Of a stretch of 64,000 nucleotides of DNA, positions 23,489 through 35,859 are shown piece by piece. Every line of letters begins with the position of its first letter. Position 1 is the stretch's first letter. Source of the DNA: Chara braunii. Taxonomy: Eukaryota > Streptophyta > Charophyceae > Charales > Characeae. The notes under the pieces are model-generated. The model made no database searches, had not been told where the DNA came from, and saw only the letters and a program-made list of their open reading frames with translations. Position numbers and translations under genes: made by a program. The stretch is from positions 3,796,880-3,860,879 of the forward strand of contig BFEA01000045.1 in the NCBI GenBank assembly GCA_003427395.1, read 5' to 3'.

Positions 23489-24452
23489 TTTCGGCAGCGC
23501 TTCGCCTTCCCCCCGTTGGGATGGGGTTCGGGAGATCGTCCCTATAATGAGCACTGCCTACCTAGGTACTATCTCTGTCCTAAAGGGCCGTAGGTAGCTA
23601 GGGTGCAGAATCCCGAACTCGAATTGGCCTAACAAACCCTATAGTCGAGAAAGCACAGCGTCGCATTCGAAGCATAGGGGATCGTGGAGGAATCCCTCGC
23701 GGGTGATGGGGCAAGTCCTTAACTCCTTTTGCTTTCACCTACGATTTATTTCTAATTTTCGCCAAATAAATATGGAAAAAATTATTTTAGTTTTTGAAAA
23801 ATTTCGTTACTCATTTCAAGCCCTCGTGAACTAACCTACAGGATCACCCAAACTCAAGTTACCCCAAGTCTTCTTTCCCTCCCTTCTCTAGGGAATTTTC
23901 TCTAATTTTTTAATTAAAAATTAAGTAAAAACGTATTTAGTTAGGGTAAAATCTATTTTTCAATTTATATACATTAAGGATCAATATATATAAATATATG
24001 CCTGCCGAGTTTGAAGATTTTTAGGGGTACGAATGAATTTTGTGGAATTTGCCAAAATTTTGGCAGCACTTCGCCTCCCCCCGTTGGGATGGGGTTCAGG
24101 CGAAGCCCTCAAACAACGATGCCAGAAGGGGAATATAAAAAAAAATCATCGAAAAAAGAAATTATATTTTTGCTTGATTTTTAAATATTTGTTAATTAAT
24201 TAACAAAATTCAAATTGGAAAAGGGGAGTGTCGAAGGATTCCGACAGCAGTTTCCCTCCCCCCGTTAGGTTGGGGTGCGGGAGAAAGTCCCTCTAATAAT
24301 ACAAGTAATTGAAAGGTCAAACAAACGATCTTACCCAATTTTAGGCATTTATTTTAATTTGTATCAATTTTAGATAACAAAATTTAAATAATTCCCAAAA
24401 CTTTCAGCAGCAATTTCCCTCCCCCCGTTGGGAAGGGGTTCAGGAAAATTTC
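23489..24452. repeat. Four dispersed C/G hairpin elements in AT-rich leader
   Basis: CTCCCCCCGTTGGGATGGGG-type cores occur at about 23503, 24076, 24256 and 24418. Flanking arms differ between copies but stay complementary within a copy: CTTCGCCT with AGGCGAAG, TTTCCCT with GGGAGAAA, and AATTTCCCT with CAGGAAAATT. The first copy pairs less well. They lie in the 5' leader side of the minus-oriented LTR element. Confidence 0.6.
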
Positions 24453-24875
24453 CCTTGATTAAGAAAGAGAAAGAAAAAAATAATGAGGTTAAAATTTTAG
24501 GTCCTTGTATATTTATTGATTTGTTTATTTGATTTTTAATAACTTTTCGTAACAAAATTCCTCGAATTTTAATAAAAGAAAATTTTAATTATACAAAATA
24601 TATTTACGCAAAATTTCCCGCAACGATACGGAAAGTAGAAGTTATGGCTTCACTTTATTTACCCGATCTTTTCTAAACTAATATTAGGCTTTTACCCTAA
24701 TTAGGGTTTCCCCCAATTAGGGCTTAGGGTTTTGCGCACAACCGCACGCGCACCGAAAAACCCCGTATTACCGCAAAACATTTTCGCGAGATTTCTTTAG
24801 GTTTAAGGTAAAAGGTTATTGGATTACTTTCCTTTATTTTCTTTTCATTTTATTTTCACAAAATCACAAAGAAAA

Positions 24876-24922
<47 letters not shown>

Positions 24923-25379
24923 CCTGTTCGATCCCACCGTTCACTCAAACGAAGTCTGTTTTTTCCGATCAAGGTTTCAAAGGTCGAAAAAAATAAACTG
25001 GACATATTTGCCTCGGGCGAGATTTCCCAGATCCCGCTTCTTTTCTTTGAAATTAAAAGAAAAATAATTTCATAATTTTCAAATTTTTAATTAAAAAAAA
25101 AATATATATATACCTCTTTTTCTAGCCGTTAGACTTTTTGAAGAATCATCTCAAAACGTTCGCCTCGACGAGAGGACGAACTTTGATCTCGGCGTACCTG
25201 CACAAAAACACGCGGATCGGGAGATATCGAAGAAAAACGAATTTCAAAATAAAAGAAAATTGAAATAGAAATTAAAAAAATCAACTAATTAACTTATTAA
25301 AAGATAATTAGTCCTCGACTAAATAGCCAACGCTCCCTCATTAATTGGGGAAGGCCGAGGCCTTGGGGGTGTAGTCCCC
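24453..25379. other. AT-rich LTR-element leader, with 44-T run
   Basis: AT-rich sequence with a homopolymer of 44 T at 24879-24922. TTAGGGTTT and TTAGGGCTTAGGG-like stretches lie at about 24700-24735. No coding frame recognised. Confidence 0.5.
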
Positions 25380-25397
25380 TCCCCGGCAACGACGCCA
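25380..25397 (-). promoter_or_regulatory. tRNA-Asp-type primer-binding site
   Basis: The minus strand reads TGGCGTCGTTGCCGGGGA, one base different from the TGGCGCCGTTGCCGGGGA site known in plant Athila/Tat-type Ty3 elements. It lies four bases inside the right-hand LTR, which fixes the element as minus-oriented. Confidence 0.75.
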
Positions 25398-25401
25398 AAG
25401 T

Positions 25402-26104
25402 TGTGAAGAAACCCGGGGAGGGGTCGGCTACTGCTCGCTGAAGCCAAGGGCAACAGCGCATGTCACTCACCACGCCCGCTTCCGAGGTCCTCAGCGACCA
25501 GTAGGGTATCTTTTGGAAATCGCTTGTCACACCCCGTACTCACTTGAGATCTTTACACCATCATGAGAACGTCACAAATTATTTTGCTCAATTTAAGTAT
25601 TCCCTTTTCTCAACCGAGTTCAAAATCCAAGTTTGGTCTGATCAAGAGTGTTTTGCCGTTTTGTTTCAGGACAGTTTCTTACCAAAAAAAGAAAGAAGAA
25701 TAATAAACAAACAGGTAAGGGGAGTGCGTATTGTCCAGAGCAATATAATGACCAATCAATTAACAAAACTATTCAGGGATGGGCAACAGAGTGCGGATCG
25801 AGAGGTCCGAATTTCCACTGTTCGATTGAGTGTCTCAAAAGCCTCGACTTTAACCTCATCTATAGATCCTTGTCTTGTACGCATATCCACTCTTTTAGGC
25901 TTGGTATGTTCAATCGAGAGATGATCGCAAGAGCTTTTAGATTATCTGAATTTTTAGGCAGTTAGAGAGTCAAGCTTCAGACTCTAGGATTCTCCCCTCA
26001 CACTCAGTTACCCCCTTTTAGCATATCGCTTGTCTCCGTAGTGTCTCTCTTTCTCTCCCTGTGTGTGAGTAGTGTCTTTCACTCTTGCTGTGTGTGTGTG
26101 CACT

Positions 26105-26171
<67 letters not shown>

Positions 26172-26418
26172 CCTCACTGACGCTTTCTCTTGTATCTCAT
26201 GTGTATTCGCTTGTCGTGTCTTTCAATCTTGTCCCAACCTTCAGGTTGCACATGCCTAGGCGCAATCTGCACCAATTGATTGGTATGAACCTGGTCACGT
26301 CGGCGGTCAGAACCCTGTTCCTAGCTACCTTGGGTGTTTTAGCATCAAACCCACCACATTAAATAATCAGACGCGGCTCGCGAACTCTCTCCCCCTTCGA
26401 CTTGCATTCCCCCTCTCA
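25402..26418 (-). repeat. LTR copy 2 (5' LTR in element orientation)
   Basis: Starts TGTGAAGAAACCCGGGG and ends CATTCCCCCTCTCA. The giant TIR element begins four bases beyond its right edge, after TGAT. It contains a (TC)n tract of about 60 bp near 26105-26170. Confidence 0.85.
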
Positions 26419-26422
26419 TGAT

Positions 26423-26454
26423 CAACATGTTATTCGTTAAAATATAACATTATA
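26423..26454 (+). repeat. Left terminal inverted repeat
   Basis: Begins CAACATGTTATTCGTTAAAA and continues to TTATA. Its reverse complement lies at 54445-54476 with a single A/G difference. The outermost CAACATGTTA carries a nested ACATGT palindrome. Confidence 0.85.
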
Positions 26455-26589
26455 TTTTAAATTGGTACTCGCAAGCTATTAATTTCATGTTAAAATCGCT
26501 ATATTTTAGACCTGAATGGAACTTAGGAACCCGAAGAATGCAATTGACAAGCTATAAATTTAATCTAAACTGGAGATTCAAGGCAATCA

Positions 26590-27360
26590 CTTACTGATCA
26601 TGATGGATTAAGTGTGGATTCCATTGCACTTCCATAAGTTTTGTAACTTAAAAGTCGTTACGGTTATAACATGAATTGTTGAATTGTCGATTTCTTTACA
26701 CCTTGCTCAATTGTGTGTCGGCATTGAGTCGGACCTCTTTTAGATGATATTGTGACTTCCCTTAATTTATTGAAACTCAATCGAAGTGGGACATTTAAGG
26801 CAATCACACGGATGGTTTTTGTACTAATAGTGTAGTATGGATTCCGTCGCACTTCGACAATTCATGCTTTAAGTTAAGGTATACTAACTTATTAACTCGA
26901 TCGAAGAGTAAACTTTAAGCCTTAGGCAATCACACGACAAACGAGATCATGGTTTAAGTACTATGCATTCCATCGCAATTCGATAATTTATGTACATACT
27001 TATAAAAAGACGTGACAGTGTTCGTTGTGATTTAAGGATGGATTCCAACACACCTCGATAATTTTGGACTTTATCACACTTCGACAATTTATGTGACTTT
27101 AAAGACGAAACCGGCATGTCATTGTCATACATTGAAATGCACTCGAACATCAGACGTAATGAGACACTGAACGAGAGGGTTGTGAATGACCTGAAAGTCT
27201 GCATCACACGGACTAACATTGAGCATTGAGTCAGACGTACTACACATGACATTGTGTGAGGGAGAAACTAAAAATCTATCGATGAGTCAATGCAATCACA
27301 CGGTAAACAAGATGGTTTATGTATGGATTCCAGCGCACTTCGAGAAATAATCATAAACTG
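26590..27360. repeat. Left subterminal repeats
   Basis: Phrases of the type ATGGATTCCATCGCACTTCG, followed by ACAATTTATG and often preceded by GGCAATCACACG, recur near 26608, 26833, 26958, 27037 and 27317. They match the pattern AAGTxTGGATTCCxxCxCACTT, the subterminal version of the element-wide motif. Confidence 0.7.
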
Positions 27361-27642
27361 AAATGATATTGTCATATCAAACTGAAATTCACGTGAGTAC
27401 CATGGTTTCCGTCCCACTTTAAGAAATATCGTACTTATGAAAAATTGAAAGTTGAAAATTGTATCGCAATTAAAAGTTGAAAACTGTACCGACACGTGCA
27501 AAAAATCGCAAATGCAAGATTGAAGTACGTTTAAATTAAACGCTACAAGCCAACTGTGCATTGAATTGCGTCTAAATTAAATGCTACGAACTGCAATAAT
27601 GTAAGGTTTCTAAAACGCTATCATTTACAAAATTTAAAGTTC

Positions 27643-28589
27643 CTACCGACGTTCCCGCTTCCCATGAAAACCAAACCCGTATAAGGCATTCATTGACGAC
27701 CCGAAAGCAAGGGTTTGTGGCTGTCTCTTCGTCGCCACCCTCGAGAACACCGGAATGTACTTCATCCTTACAAACCTACAGGCACCTGCCAAGGACTTAC
27801 CAATGGCATCACGCACACAACATGCCACTTGCTCTACCTCATGCCACTTTTGAACCTCATCAATTTGACCGGCAATCTCCCAATTGGATTGTCCGTTCTC
27901 GTATAGAAGGCGCAAATTCTTCATGTTGCGACCATAGATTCGAAGGTGGTTGCAAGAAACCAACACTACAGCGTCTACTAAAGTCCTCTTTCAGTTTGAA
28001 CATGCCACATACAACACTCTGCAGAAGTCGGAACCGGCCACAGACAACCGTATGCAACAATATGACACATCTTTTGGCTGTAACCCGGCACCACGCAGCG
28101 GATATACTTCCAAAAACTGATTGTAGGATGCACAGTCCAACAACTCTTGTTTCAACTCTGCAGACCAAACCCGAGGTGACCTCGTGACGTTTTCAGGCGA
28201 AGGTAAAACCGGTTATTCTCATCCTGCCTGAGCGTGGCGCGCAGGGACGGAAGTTGCCTGACACCAATGGCATAATGAGGTACTTTGATCAGACTTCCCC
28301 ACTCCATCGCGGAAGCAAACTTGTACTCCTTATGCCATGGACATTTTCTTGCGTAGATGGCTCTATCCCATTCTGCCTCGGACCACGCATCAAGAGGCTT
28401 GTCCTTGAAGGGGACGACGGTCATCCACGGGTCGTTTTCGAACTTTGTTGTCATCGACTCGACAATTTCGGTATCGCCTCCCGAACCACGAAATCCGCAT
28501 GCACAAGGGTGAATGAGACATGCATAATCATGCCGATGGTCCATGACTCCTGTCGCACTCCCTACACAAGTCATGAAATGCAAACACAA
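27643..28589 (-). pseudogene. Unknown protein, paralogue of the gene at 42.9-44.1 kb, broken
   Basis: Read leftward, the frame at 28589 contains FENDPWMTVVPFKDKPLDAW and CPWHKEYKFASAMEWGSLI. After a frame change, the frame ending at 27643 contains VEQVACCVRDAIGKSLAGAC, FVRMKYIPVFSRVATK and FGSSMNALYGFGFHG. The gene at 43.3-44.1 kb has the same blocks in the same order (EDPWMTVVP, CPWASQYKFTNMLEFGNLI, VKMKYMSVFSERAS, YGSSMNALYGFG). I do not recognise the family. It follows the DUF7869-like gene by about 200 bases in the same direction, so it may be its C-terminal part or a second gene. Confidence 0.6.
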
Positions 28590-28797
28590 ATGAAAATGAA
28601 ATGTCGAAATAGTAGAAAAATCGCCTTCATGATGAACTTAACTTCGGAAATTGTTGAACCATCACCAACCATCTTAAAAAATCAAACCGTAGACCGTGGA
28701 CAAAATTCGCTATGCAAAATCATTGCAAAAATAATATGTTCCCTTCTGAATTCTCGTCCGTTCAAATATTTATTTTTAAAAACCTCACTCCCCCACT

Positions 28798-31700
28798 CTA
28801 TCGGGCGGATGTGCACTCATCGCTTTTGTCCCCTCCATCTACACTCCCTTTACTAAATGGACTCAGATCCGGTAGTGCAGCTTCAGCATTCAGTCGAACA
28901 CTGGAAGGAATGACAAGTTCAGTCGTGAATGGTCTTGTACTTCGGACCGGTCTTTCCCAACCAAAAGCGATCAAGTCAGCATCCTGCCATTCTGTCTGCT
29001 CAGTCATTTTCCATCGTTTTTCTCATGCGTTCTCATACAGTTGTTCGAGCGACTTTGCTCTCCCAGTGGGCACCCAATATTCCACTAGCACTTGATTATA
29101 ATTTTGCAAATTATAATCAACAACCACCCGACAAAGAGCTTTCTCCACCCAGATTGGCACACCGCTGGACAGATCATCGTCGGAGGGGCGAAGGATAAGA
29201 AAAGTGCCCACGTCAACATGCACGAGGGGGTCGAAACTAGTCTTCGGGCGATTTTTTATTCGTCCAACAAAAAGGGGTTCCCTGTCGTCGATGTTGACAG
29301 TACGAGGAGAAGGTTGTTGATCGCTTTCGAACAACTGTGGTCTTGGCCAAAAACATTCCTGAGGTTGTGTGGACAACCCATTGGTGATGATCTCATCGCC
29401 ATGTTTGATAACCTCCTCCCACTAACACAAAGCTCTTTCTCTCCTACTCACCTCATGGTCATTGTAAGTGCACCACGTCGACCGCCTACTCTCCAACACC
29501 TCGCAGAATCGAACAACACCATTTTTGCCATTCAAATAGTCATTTCGAGGAAGGGGTTGCACATGAGGCGGGTCAAACGGCCACGAAGGACCTGCATAGC
29601 TCCCATCGGGGTTTTGATTGAACCAATAAATCGGACCTTCCTCGGGCAACCATTCGTCGTCATCGCAAAACTCCTTGTACAACATGCCCGGATTATCTCC
29701 AATCATCAAAAATTTAAGCAAGTGCGGTTTCGAAATACCAGTAATGTCTAACGCAACACACGAGTCAACTATACTAATCCAATCTTCCATCGTATTGAGG
29801 AAAATACATTTGGGAGGTTTTTTGTGGGATTGCTCTATGAGCTCGAAAAACTCGTTCATAGTATAAGCGTCCATGTCTTTCAATTTCTTTGAGAAAACGC
29901 TTAAAGTAGCGTCAACTTCAGTATGGGTATATCCCACCAGCATAAAACATATTTNAGTATAAGCGTCCATGTCTTTCAATTTCTTTGAGAAAACGCTTAA
30001 AGTAGCGTCAACTTCAGTATGGGTATATCCCACCAGCATAAAACATATTTCTACATCTTGAAAAATTTTGAACTTAACCAAGAGTGCAGCTAGCGCACAT
30101 ATGTACTTGTTCTTGTTTTCCCACCAACAATTATCTGTTTGAATGCAGAAAAACGGTGGCAGTGGCGTCCCGCTCCCTTGAATTTCGACAAGGGTTCTCA
30201 TAACACAAGTAGCGACCGTGTTCGAATCATGTTTGAAATACGGAAACCACGTGTATACATATACTAGGGTCTCTACCGTGTGCAATGACGCCTGTCAGAT
30301 TCGTCTTCATCATCATCTCGTGCCTAAGTGCTTTCGAGTAGTTTGCTTGACCAATGTGGGGGATAGTTGTCTTCTTCTGATCATGCCGTCAATTATGAAA
30401 CACAAACACTCGTTCGGACGAACCATCGAATCAGTTTTTGCTCGACTGTAGTCCAATCTGTGTTCAACTTGCCTCCTTTGATGAGCTTGCTTATCCTCTC
30501 GAGCTTGTTCTCGATCTCGAGGAAGAGCAGCATATTGTATACGTTCCTTCAATTCATTACAGACGGCGCACTTCGTGAACGTGTTAGACTGCGCGAGGGA
30601 AACGTGGAAAAAGTGTTTCCGCCACAATATATAAAAGTTGGACTCAGACACGACAGCGAGGCTAGCGGCCGGAAAGTCTGATTTGATAGACTCATAAGTT
30701 GATCTCTTCGTGAAAGCAGTCTGAAGTCGAAGCTTCGGTTTGGAAATCCCACCTTGGTTAGCCACGTCATTCGGCATGCTATCCGCATGACACTCGATGA
30801 ACGTTCTCATGCTGGCAAGCATGGCGACCGTTTTATTGGTTGGCCGTTATCTTCCCGTCAGGCCATGCTCGGAACACACGTAGTCATTGTCGAAACGCTT
30901 TTGTAGTTGTAACATGTATTACGTGAGACACCGAGTACATTGCAGTACCCCTTGACGCACATCGAACGTTCCAACTCCACAGGGCGAACACGTTTCTGTC
31001 CACCCTCATTTACTGTGAAATCCTTGATATTTTTCATCCACCACTCAGCTCGTTCTACCGGACTCTTACTGTACAGTCCTTGTCTAACCTTTCGCACTTC
31101 CTCAGGCGACATGTCGTAACAACATCCAACCTTGCAACATGCCATGCCACGCACCATGAGCAGTTTTTTTTCGGATAGCGTGTTTCTCGCTCTTTTGTAC
31201 TGTTCTTTCCTCCTAGCGTTCCTATTAGCCATGCTATACGTTCGTGTCTCGCTTGGCAGAGGTGCGGGCAAAATATCTAGTATCGCTCTTGTCTCTGCAT
31301 CACCCCTACCAGACGCTTCCGTTCCAAACTGGCTCCGTATTGGAATGGCATCATCATTTTGCACTTGCGTTGGACTCGCCCGTGCTGTGGAAAGTTCCTC
31401 CGAAGAATAGTCGGTGGTAACCAACTTCGTACTACCGGAGCTAGCGCGAAACAAAGGTCCAGTGGAAGAGGACTGTTGTCTAGAAGAGTAATCAGTGACC
31501 ATCGACTTCTCACTCTCGTCATCAGATGTTGAGTAAGAAGCACCCATTGGCACGCAACTGCTGTGCGCCGAAGTTGTGGGGTGCACCTTGCCAGGAATGT
31601 GGAACTCGATCCGGGAGGCAGATGGATCTTCGCCCGCGGACGTTGTGGCCAAATCCGTAGGCAGTTGGATGCAACCTCCAAAGCTCTCACGAAAAGCAAG

Positions 31701-31835
31701 ACTTCGTTTTCTGGGGAAAGCAGCAGTGGACTGTTGGAACGACGAACTGTCCGAAGAGCTCGTCGGGGCCAATTCCAGGTGTTGTAGCTGGTAATTCAAG
31801 TCGACGGGCTGTTCAGTTTCCATAGCCCGTTTCAT
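28798..31835 (-). pseudogene. DUF7869-like putative transposase, decayed
   Basis: The first frame (31835-30858) has a Ser-rich N-terminus, a basic segment ANRNARRKEQYKRARN, a Cys cluster MACCKVGCCYDMSPEEV, and VKGYCNVLGVSRNTCYNYK, a helix-turn-helix-like block. After a frame change at about 30893, one minus frame runs to 28798 with FTKCAVCNELKERIQYAALP, LCFIIDGM, then PPFFCIQTDNCWWENKNKYI and CFMLVGYTHTEVDATLSVFS. Asp in IIDGM, TDN and TEVD could form an RNase H-fold triad (inference). The tail VGTFLILRPSDD and VLVEYWVPTGRAKSLEQLYE fits the end domain of such proteins. Damage: two compensating shifts at about 30330-30290, TAA at about 30852, TAG at 29422 and TGA at 29023. The family name is from memory. 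Confidence 0.65.
29855..30055. other. Unresolved contig overlap around single N
   Basis: About 98 bases before and after N at 29955 are identical, so the translated VGYTHTEVDATLS block appears twice. This is a failed overlap merge between contigs, not a duplicated domain. Confidence 0.9.
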
Positions 31836-31839
31836 GCGG

Positions 31840-33040
31840 CCGTTCGCCGAGCCGTCTTTGGCGCCGTCATGTAACCGTCGGTGCAGCGGGTGCGATTCCC
31901 GTCAGCGAAATCGATTAAACTCTCCAGTGCGGATTGAACGGGTCATTTGAATGCGTCTCCATACCCTGCAAAACAGTGGAGCAAACTGTTAGCACGATTA
32001 CTAAAGAATTAAGGGCTAACCCCCTCCCCCCCATCTCCCCTCGCACATGGAAGTCGTGGTCTCGCAGATCGGCGACACGGACGATTTGACAAACCGCGAT
32101 ATGCGAAGTGCGCCGGCATCCGAACTTGGCTGAGATCGAAGTCCTTTGAATGCCTGACATGGATGTGCCTTAGGGAAGCCGAATTTCCCTTGCATCGAAT
32201 TTGGCGTTAAGAATTGCCCTGACAGAAAACGGAGACACCCTTCCCCCTTTTGTTTTTTATACTTTTGTAGTTGGACGTTGAAGTCTGTAGCAGCTGTCAA
32301 AGTCAAACCCCTTGACTTGTTTAAAGGCCTCCGTAGATGGAACTCGGCTGCTACAAAGGGCCTTGGCCCGCCCACCCGTCGCTCCCGCAGGTAGCTGAAG
32401 AGGGTAGGTAGCGCAACCGTCTTGGCGGTTGTTTAGCGTCGAGAGGCAAGTCCCTGAAGGCGCGTGTCAGCCGACACTTGAGTGTCGAATGAGAGCCTCG
32501 ACAATGCCGAGGGCCACGTGAGTATGGACAGCATATAACATGCCATCGCTTCGATAGCTTGCGAACTCATGCATGGCTAGTCGTTATGAGGAAGCCTGTG
32601 TGTGGCCCACATTAATAGATGTCTACCTCGAGCTGCCTGTAAGTGGTCGGTGATATTTGGTTATGGGCCGGACACTCCACGGGCCAGGCGTGAGTCTTTG
32701 TTGTTAATTTGTCGACACATTTATGTTTGTGTGTTGTGCCCAAAAGGACGTGTCCTATCAGGAGTCAGACGTGCACAAGGAACGGTCCTACTGTCACGGA
32801 TCACAGAAGTCCGCCGGGATCCGAACTTGGCAGAAATCGAATCGACGGCGAACCGGTTATGAACGGGTTGCCGTGAACCGACTGTCGGCCAATCATCATA
32901 TCGAATGCAAGGACATTAGAGGTAGGAGACAAAAGAAAACATGGCTTAATGACCCGTAGCCGACCCCCACAAACTCCGAGTAACCGCACGTCGATTCGGA
33001 GGTTGTGTGTCGGGACTCAAAGCCTTTGCAACCCGCGCGG
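31840..33040. other. Intergenic region with first motif copies
   Basis: No convincing gene. It contains near-palindrome copies at 32105 and 32805 and short conserved phrases (GTGCGCCGGCATCCGAAC and relatives). It lies between the start of the DUF7869-like gene and the 730-bp array, so it may hold that gene's promoter, but no element is recognisable. Confidence 0.4.
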
Positions 33041-33059
33041 CTTCGAGACCAAGTTCGCC

Positions 33060-35850
33060 ATGATCCGAACTTGGTGGGTGTTGATGGCGGTATGAACGTG
33101 TTCACGCTCTACCGTTGTCATAAGGAAGGCCATTCGTGGTTGCAGTACCTCACAAATCGTCGCATCGCGGTTTCAAGAGACCCCTGTAAACACCGATTCT
33201 CCCTATCGACTAATCGCATCTCGCTGATTTTGAAAGGTATCGGCAGAACAACGCGCAACTTCAAGATCCAGGCGGCGAGGAGAAGAAAAATACAACCATG
33301 GCTGAAGAACCCCCTTGGAACCCCAACAAATCCCGTTCCGCGAAAACGACAAGGCGATCTCCGACTTGTGCGATGGAAATGTCGACACCTGACCACGCGA
33401 ACCGCAAAGCACGCCGAGGCACAAGCATGTCCGCGATGATTGCTTTTATCGGAAGACAACAAAGATCAACGGCAGACCGAAAATGGACCCGGCCATTGAC
33501 ACCGTGGTCAACCCCACTAAACCCCTTTAACAGCAATTCACAAGGCGAGCACTTTTGCGCACCGCCAGGCCTCGGCCAATGAAAACGCACGGGGAAGTCC
33601 AAGCCGTTGGAAATGACGGTCAGAATCACGCGGAGCCTCAAAGTTCGCCGGGATCCGAACATGGTGGGTGATGGAGTACCAAGGAACCGGTTTTCGCGCG
33701 GCCGGTGCCATTAGAAGGGAGTGTCAGCGGGCGCACACAAGGAACACTATGTTTGGCCGCACAGAAGGAAGGCTCTGCCGCTCCCAAGTGTCCGTTGGAT
33801 GATAGCACGCACAGGGATTGCGGGTAGTGGCGGACGCACCACCTCACAAACCGGCGCAACACGATAAGTGTTTGACCCCTATAAACACCGATTCTCATCA
33901 TCTTCAAAGCGAGCTCGTGTGGTGTTTCATTCAGAGGCAGCACTAGAAAAACTCGTGGAAGCACTACATCTCCGCTGATCCAGGCAGCATGGAGAACAAA
34001 AATATAACCATGGGTGAAACCCCCCCCCTGGAATCCCAACAAATCCCGATCCTTGAAATCTAGAAGGCGATCTCCGACTCATGCGATGGCAATATCGACA
34101 CCTGACCGCGCGAACCACAAAGCACGCCGAGGCAGAAGCATGTCAGCGACTAAAGCACACGTGTCTCAATGATTGTTTTCATTGGAGGGCAACGAAGATC
34201 GACGGCAGACCGGAAATGGACCCGGCCACTGACACCGTCGTCAACCCGAATAAACCCCACGAAGGGCAATTCACAAGGCGAGCACTTTTGTGCACCAGCA
34301 GGCCGCCGCCAATGAAAACGCAAGACGAAGTCCAAGTTGTAAAAAATGACTGTCAGATTCATGCGAAGCCTCGAAGTTCGCCGGGATCGGAACTTGGCGG
34401 GTGCTGTGGTAGCAAGGAAATGGTCTTTGCGCGGCCGGGGCCATTGGAAGGGAGTGGCAGCGGGTGCACACAAGGGACGCTATGTTTGGGCGCACAGAAG
34501 GAAGGCTTTGCCGCTCTCAAGTGTCCGTTGCACGATTGCACGCACAGAAGAAAGGGTAGTGGTGGATGCACCGCTACACAAATCGACGCATCGCGACCCC
34601 AGATTGACCCCTATAAACACCGATTCTCACCATCGTTTAAGCGAGCTCGCGCGGTGTTCCATTCAGAGGTACCAGTAGAAGAGCTTGTGGAACTCGTACA
34701 TCTCCGTTGCGCGGACAAGAAAAATGTACAAATGGATGACAGACCCCCCCTGCAACCCTTTCAAACTCCGATTCGACCTGTCGATAAGGCGACCCCTGAT
34801 TCGTGCGCAGGCAACGTCGACGTGTGTCAGCGCGAACCGCTAAGCATGCCGAAACTCGAGCATGTCAGCGACAAGACCCCACACATCGCGGCGGTTAAAG
34901 TCCTTCAACGGCAACGAAGATCGACCGCAAAACGAGAACTAACCCGGCCACTGTCACCGGGGTAAAACCCCATAAACCCCCATAAGGGCAATTCAGAAGG
35001 CGAGCAATTTTGCGCAGCCCCAGTTCACTCGCAAGCAAATCACTTGCGAAGGTCCAGGGCGCATGCAAATGAAGGTTACAATTACCCGTATCCTCAAAGT
35101 CCGCCGGGATCCGAACTTGGCGGTTGCCAGTGCAGCGATGAACAGTTTTTCGCGCAGGCACAGTCATTGGAATGGCTGGTTAGCGGTTGCACAAAAGGCA
35201 GGCCATTTATGGAAGCACCGAATCCCGAAACGGCTCATCGCCGCCCGCAACCGACCCCCACAAACCCCGATTATCTGTGCTGTCAGCACGAATTCCTGTG
35301 GCATGAAAGTTGTCGAAATTGGCGCGAGAAATCGGCCGCTTGCAATTCCAGATCGCGGCGAACTTCTACGCTAGCGTCATGGTCGGCACGTCAAGGGTTG
35401 CAGAGGTCGTACGAACAGGCTCGTAAATCGACATCACACCAAATAAACGCCTAAAGACCCCGTTTCGAAAACTCCAAGCGATGAGCGCACGGGATTCCAA
35501 ATTCTTTGTTGCGTGGAGAAGAACACTATGACCACGTCTGACAGACCTCCCCGCGACCCCAACAAATCCTGATTCGATTATTCGAGAAGACGTGCTCCGC
35601 CAAGCGCGCAACCAATGCATCGCGATGATGCCTCCGCTCGGAGGGCAATGAAGACCGCCCGCAGAGCGAAAACAGACCGGGCCACAGAAAACGCCTGCAA
35701 CCCCCATAACCCCCTATAAGCCATTTCTTAACGCGAGCATTTTGCGCACCCTATGGCCCCCGACAATCAGAACACGTCCGATAGTCCAGGATCTCGAATG
35801 GGGCGGTTAGATTTGCGCGGAAAACCAAAGTCCGCCGGGATCCGAACTTG
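33060..35850. repeat. About 730-bp tandem array, roughly 4 units
   Basis: Motif copies at 33051, 33641, 34373, 35093 and 35826 are spaced 590, 732, 720 and 733 bp. Between them the same landmarks return: CCCTATAAACACCGATTCTC, CAATTCACAAGGCGAGCACT, CACGCCGAGGCA, GACCCGGCCA and TTGCGCACC. Each unit carries one near-palindrome. Open frames here repeat the same peptides in several phases and are not coding. Confidence 0.8.
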
Positions 35851-35859
35851 GCGGTCGGT

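Larger units (their letters stand above)
19174..26418 (-). mobile_element. LTR retrotransposon, minus-oriented, apparently non-coding (LARD-like)
   Basis: Two direct repeats of about 1 kb start TGTGA and end CA on the plus strand (19174-20335 and 25402-26418). On the minus strand the LTRs start TG and end CA, and the PBS lies just after the right-hand LTR, so transcription would run right to left. The 5.07-kb interior has no recognisable gag, protease, RT or integrase. Large LTR elements without genes are called LARDs and depend on partner enzymes. Confidence 0.75.

Noticed and set aside
31865-31910. tRNA-like GGTGCGATTCCCG on the plus strand
   Set aside because: One mismatch to a B box only; the upstream sequence does not form D or anticodon arms.
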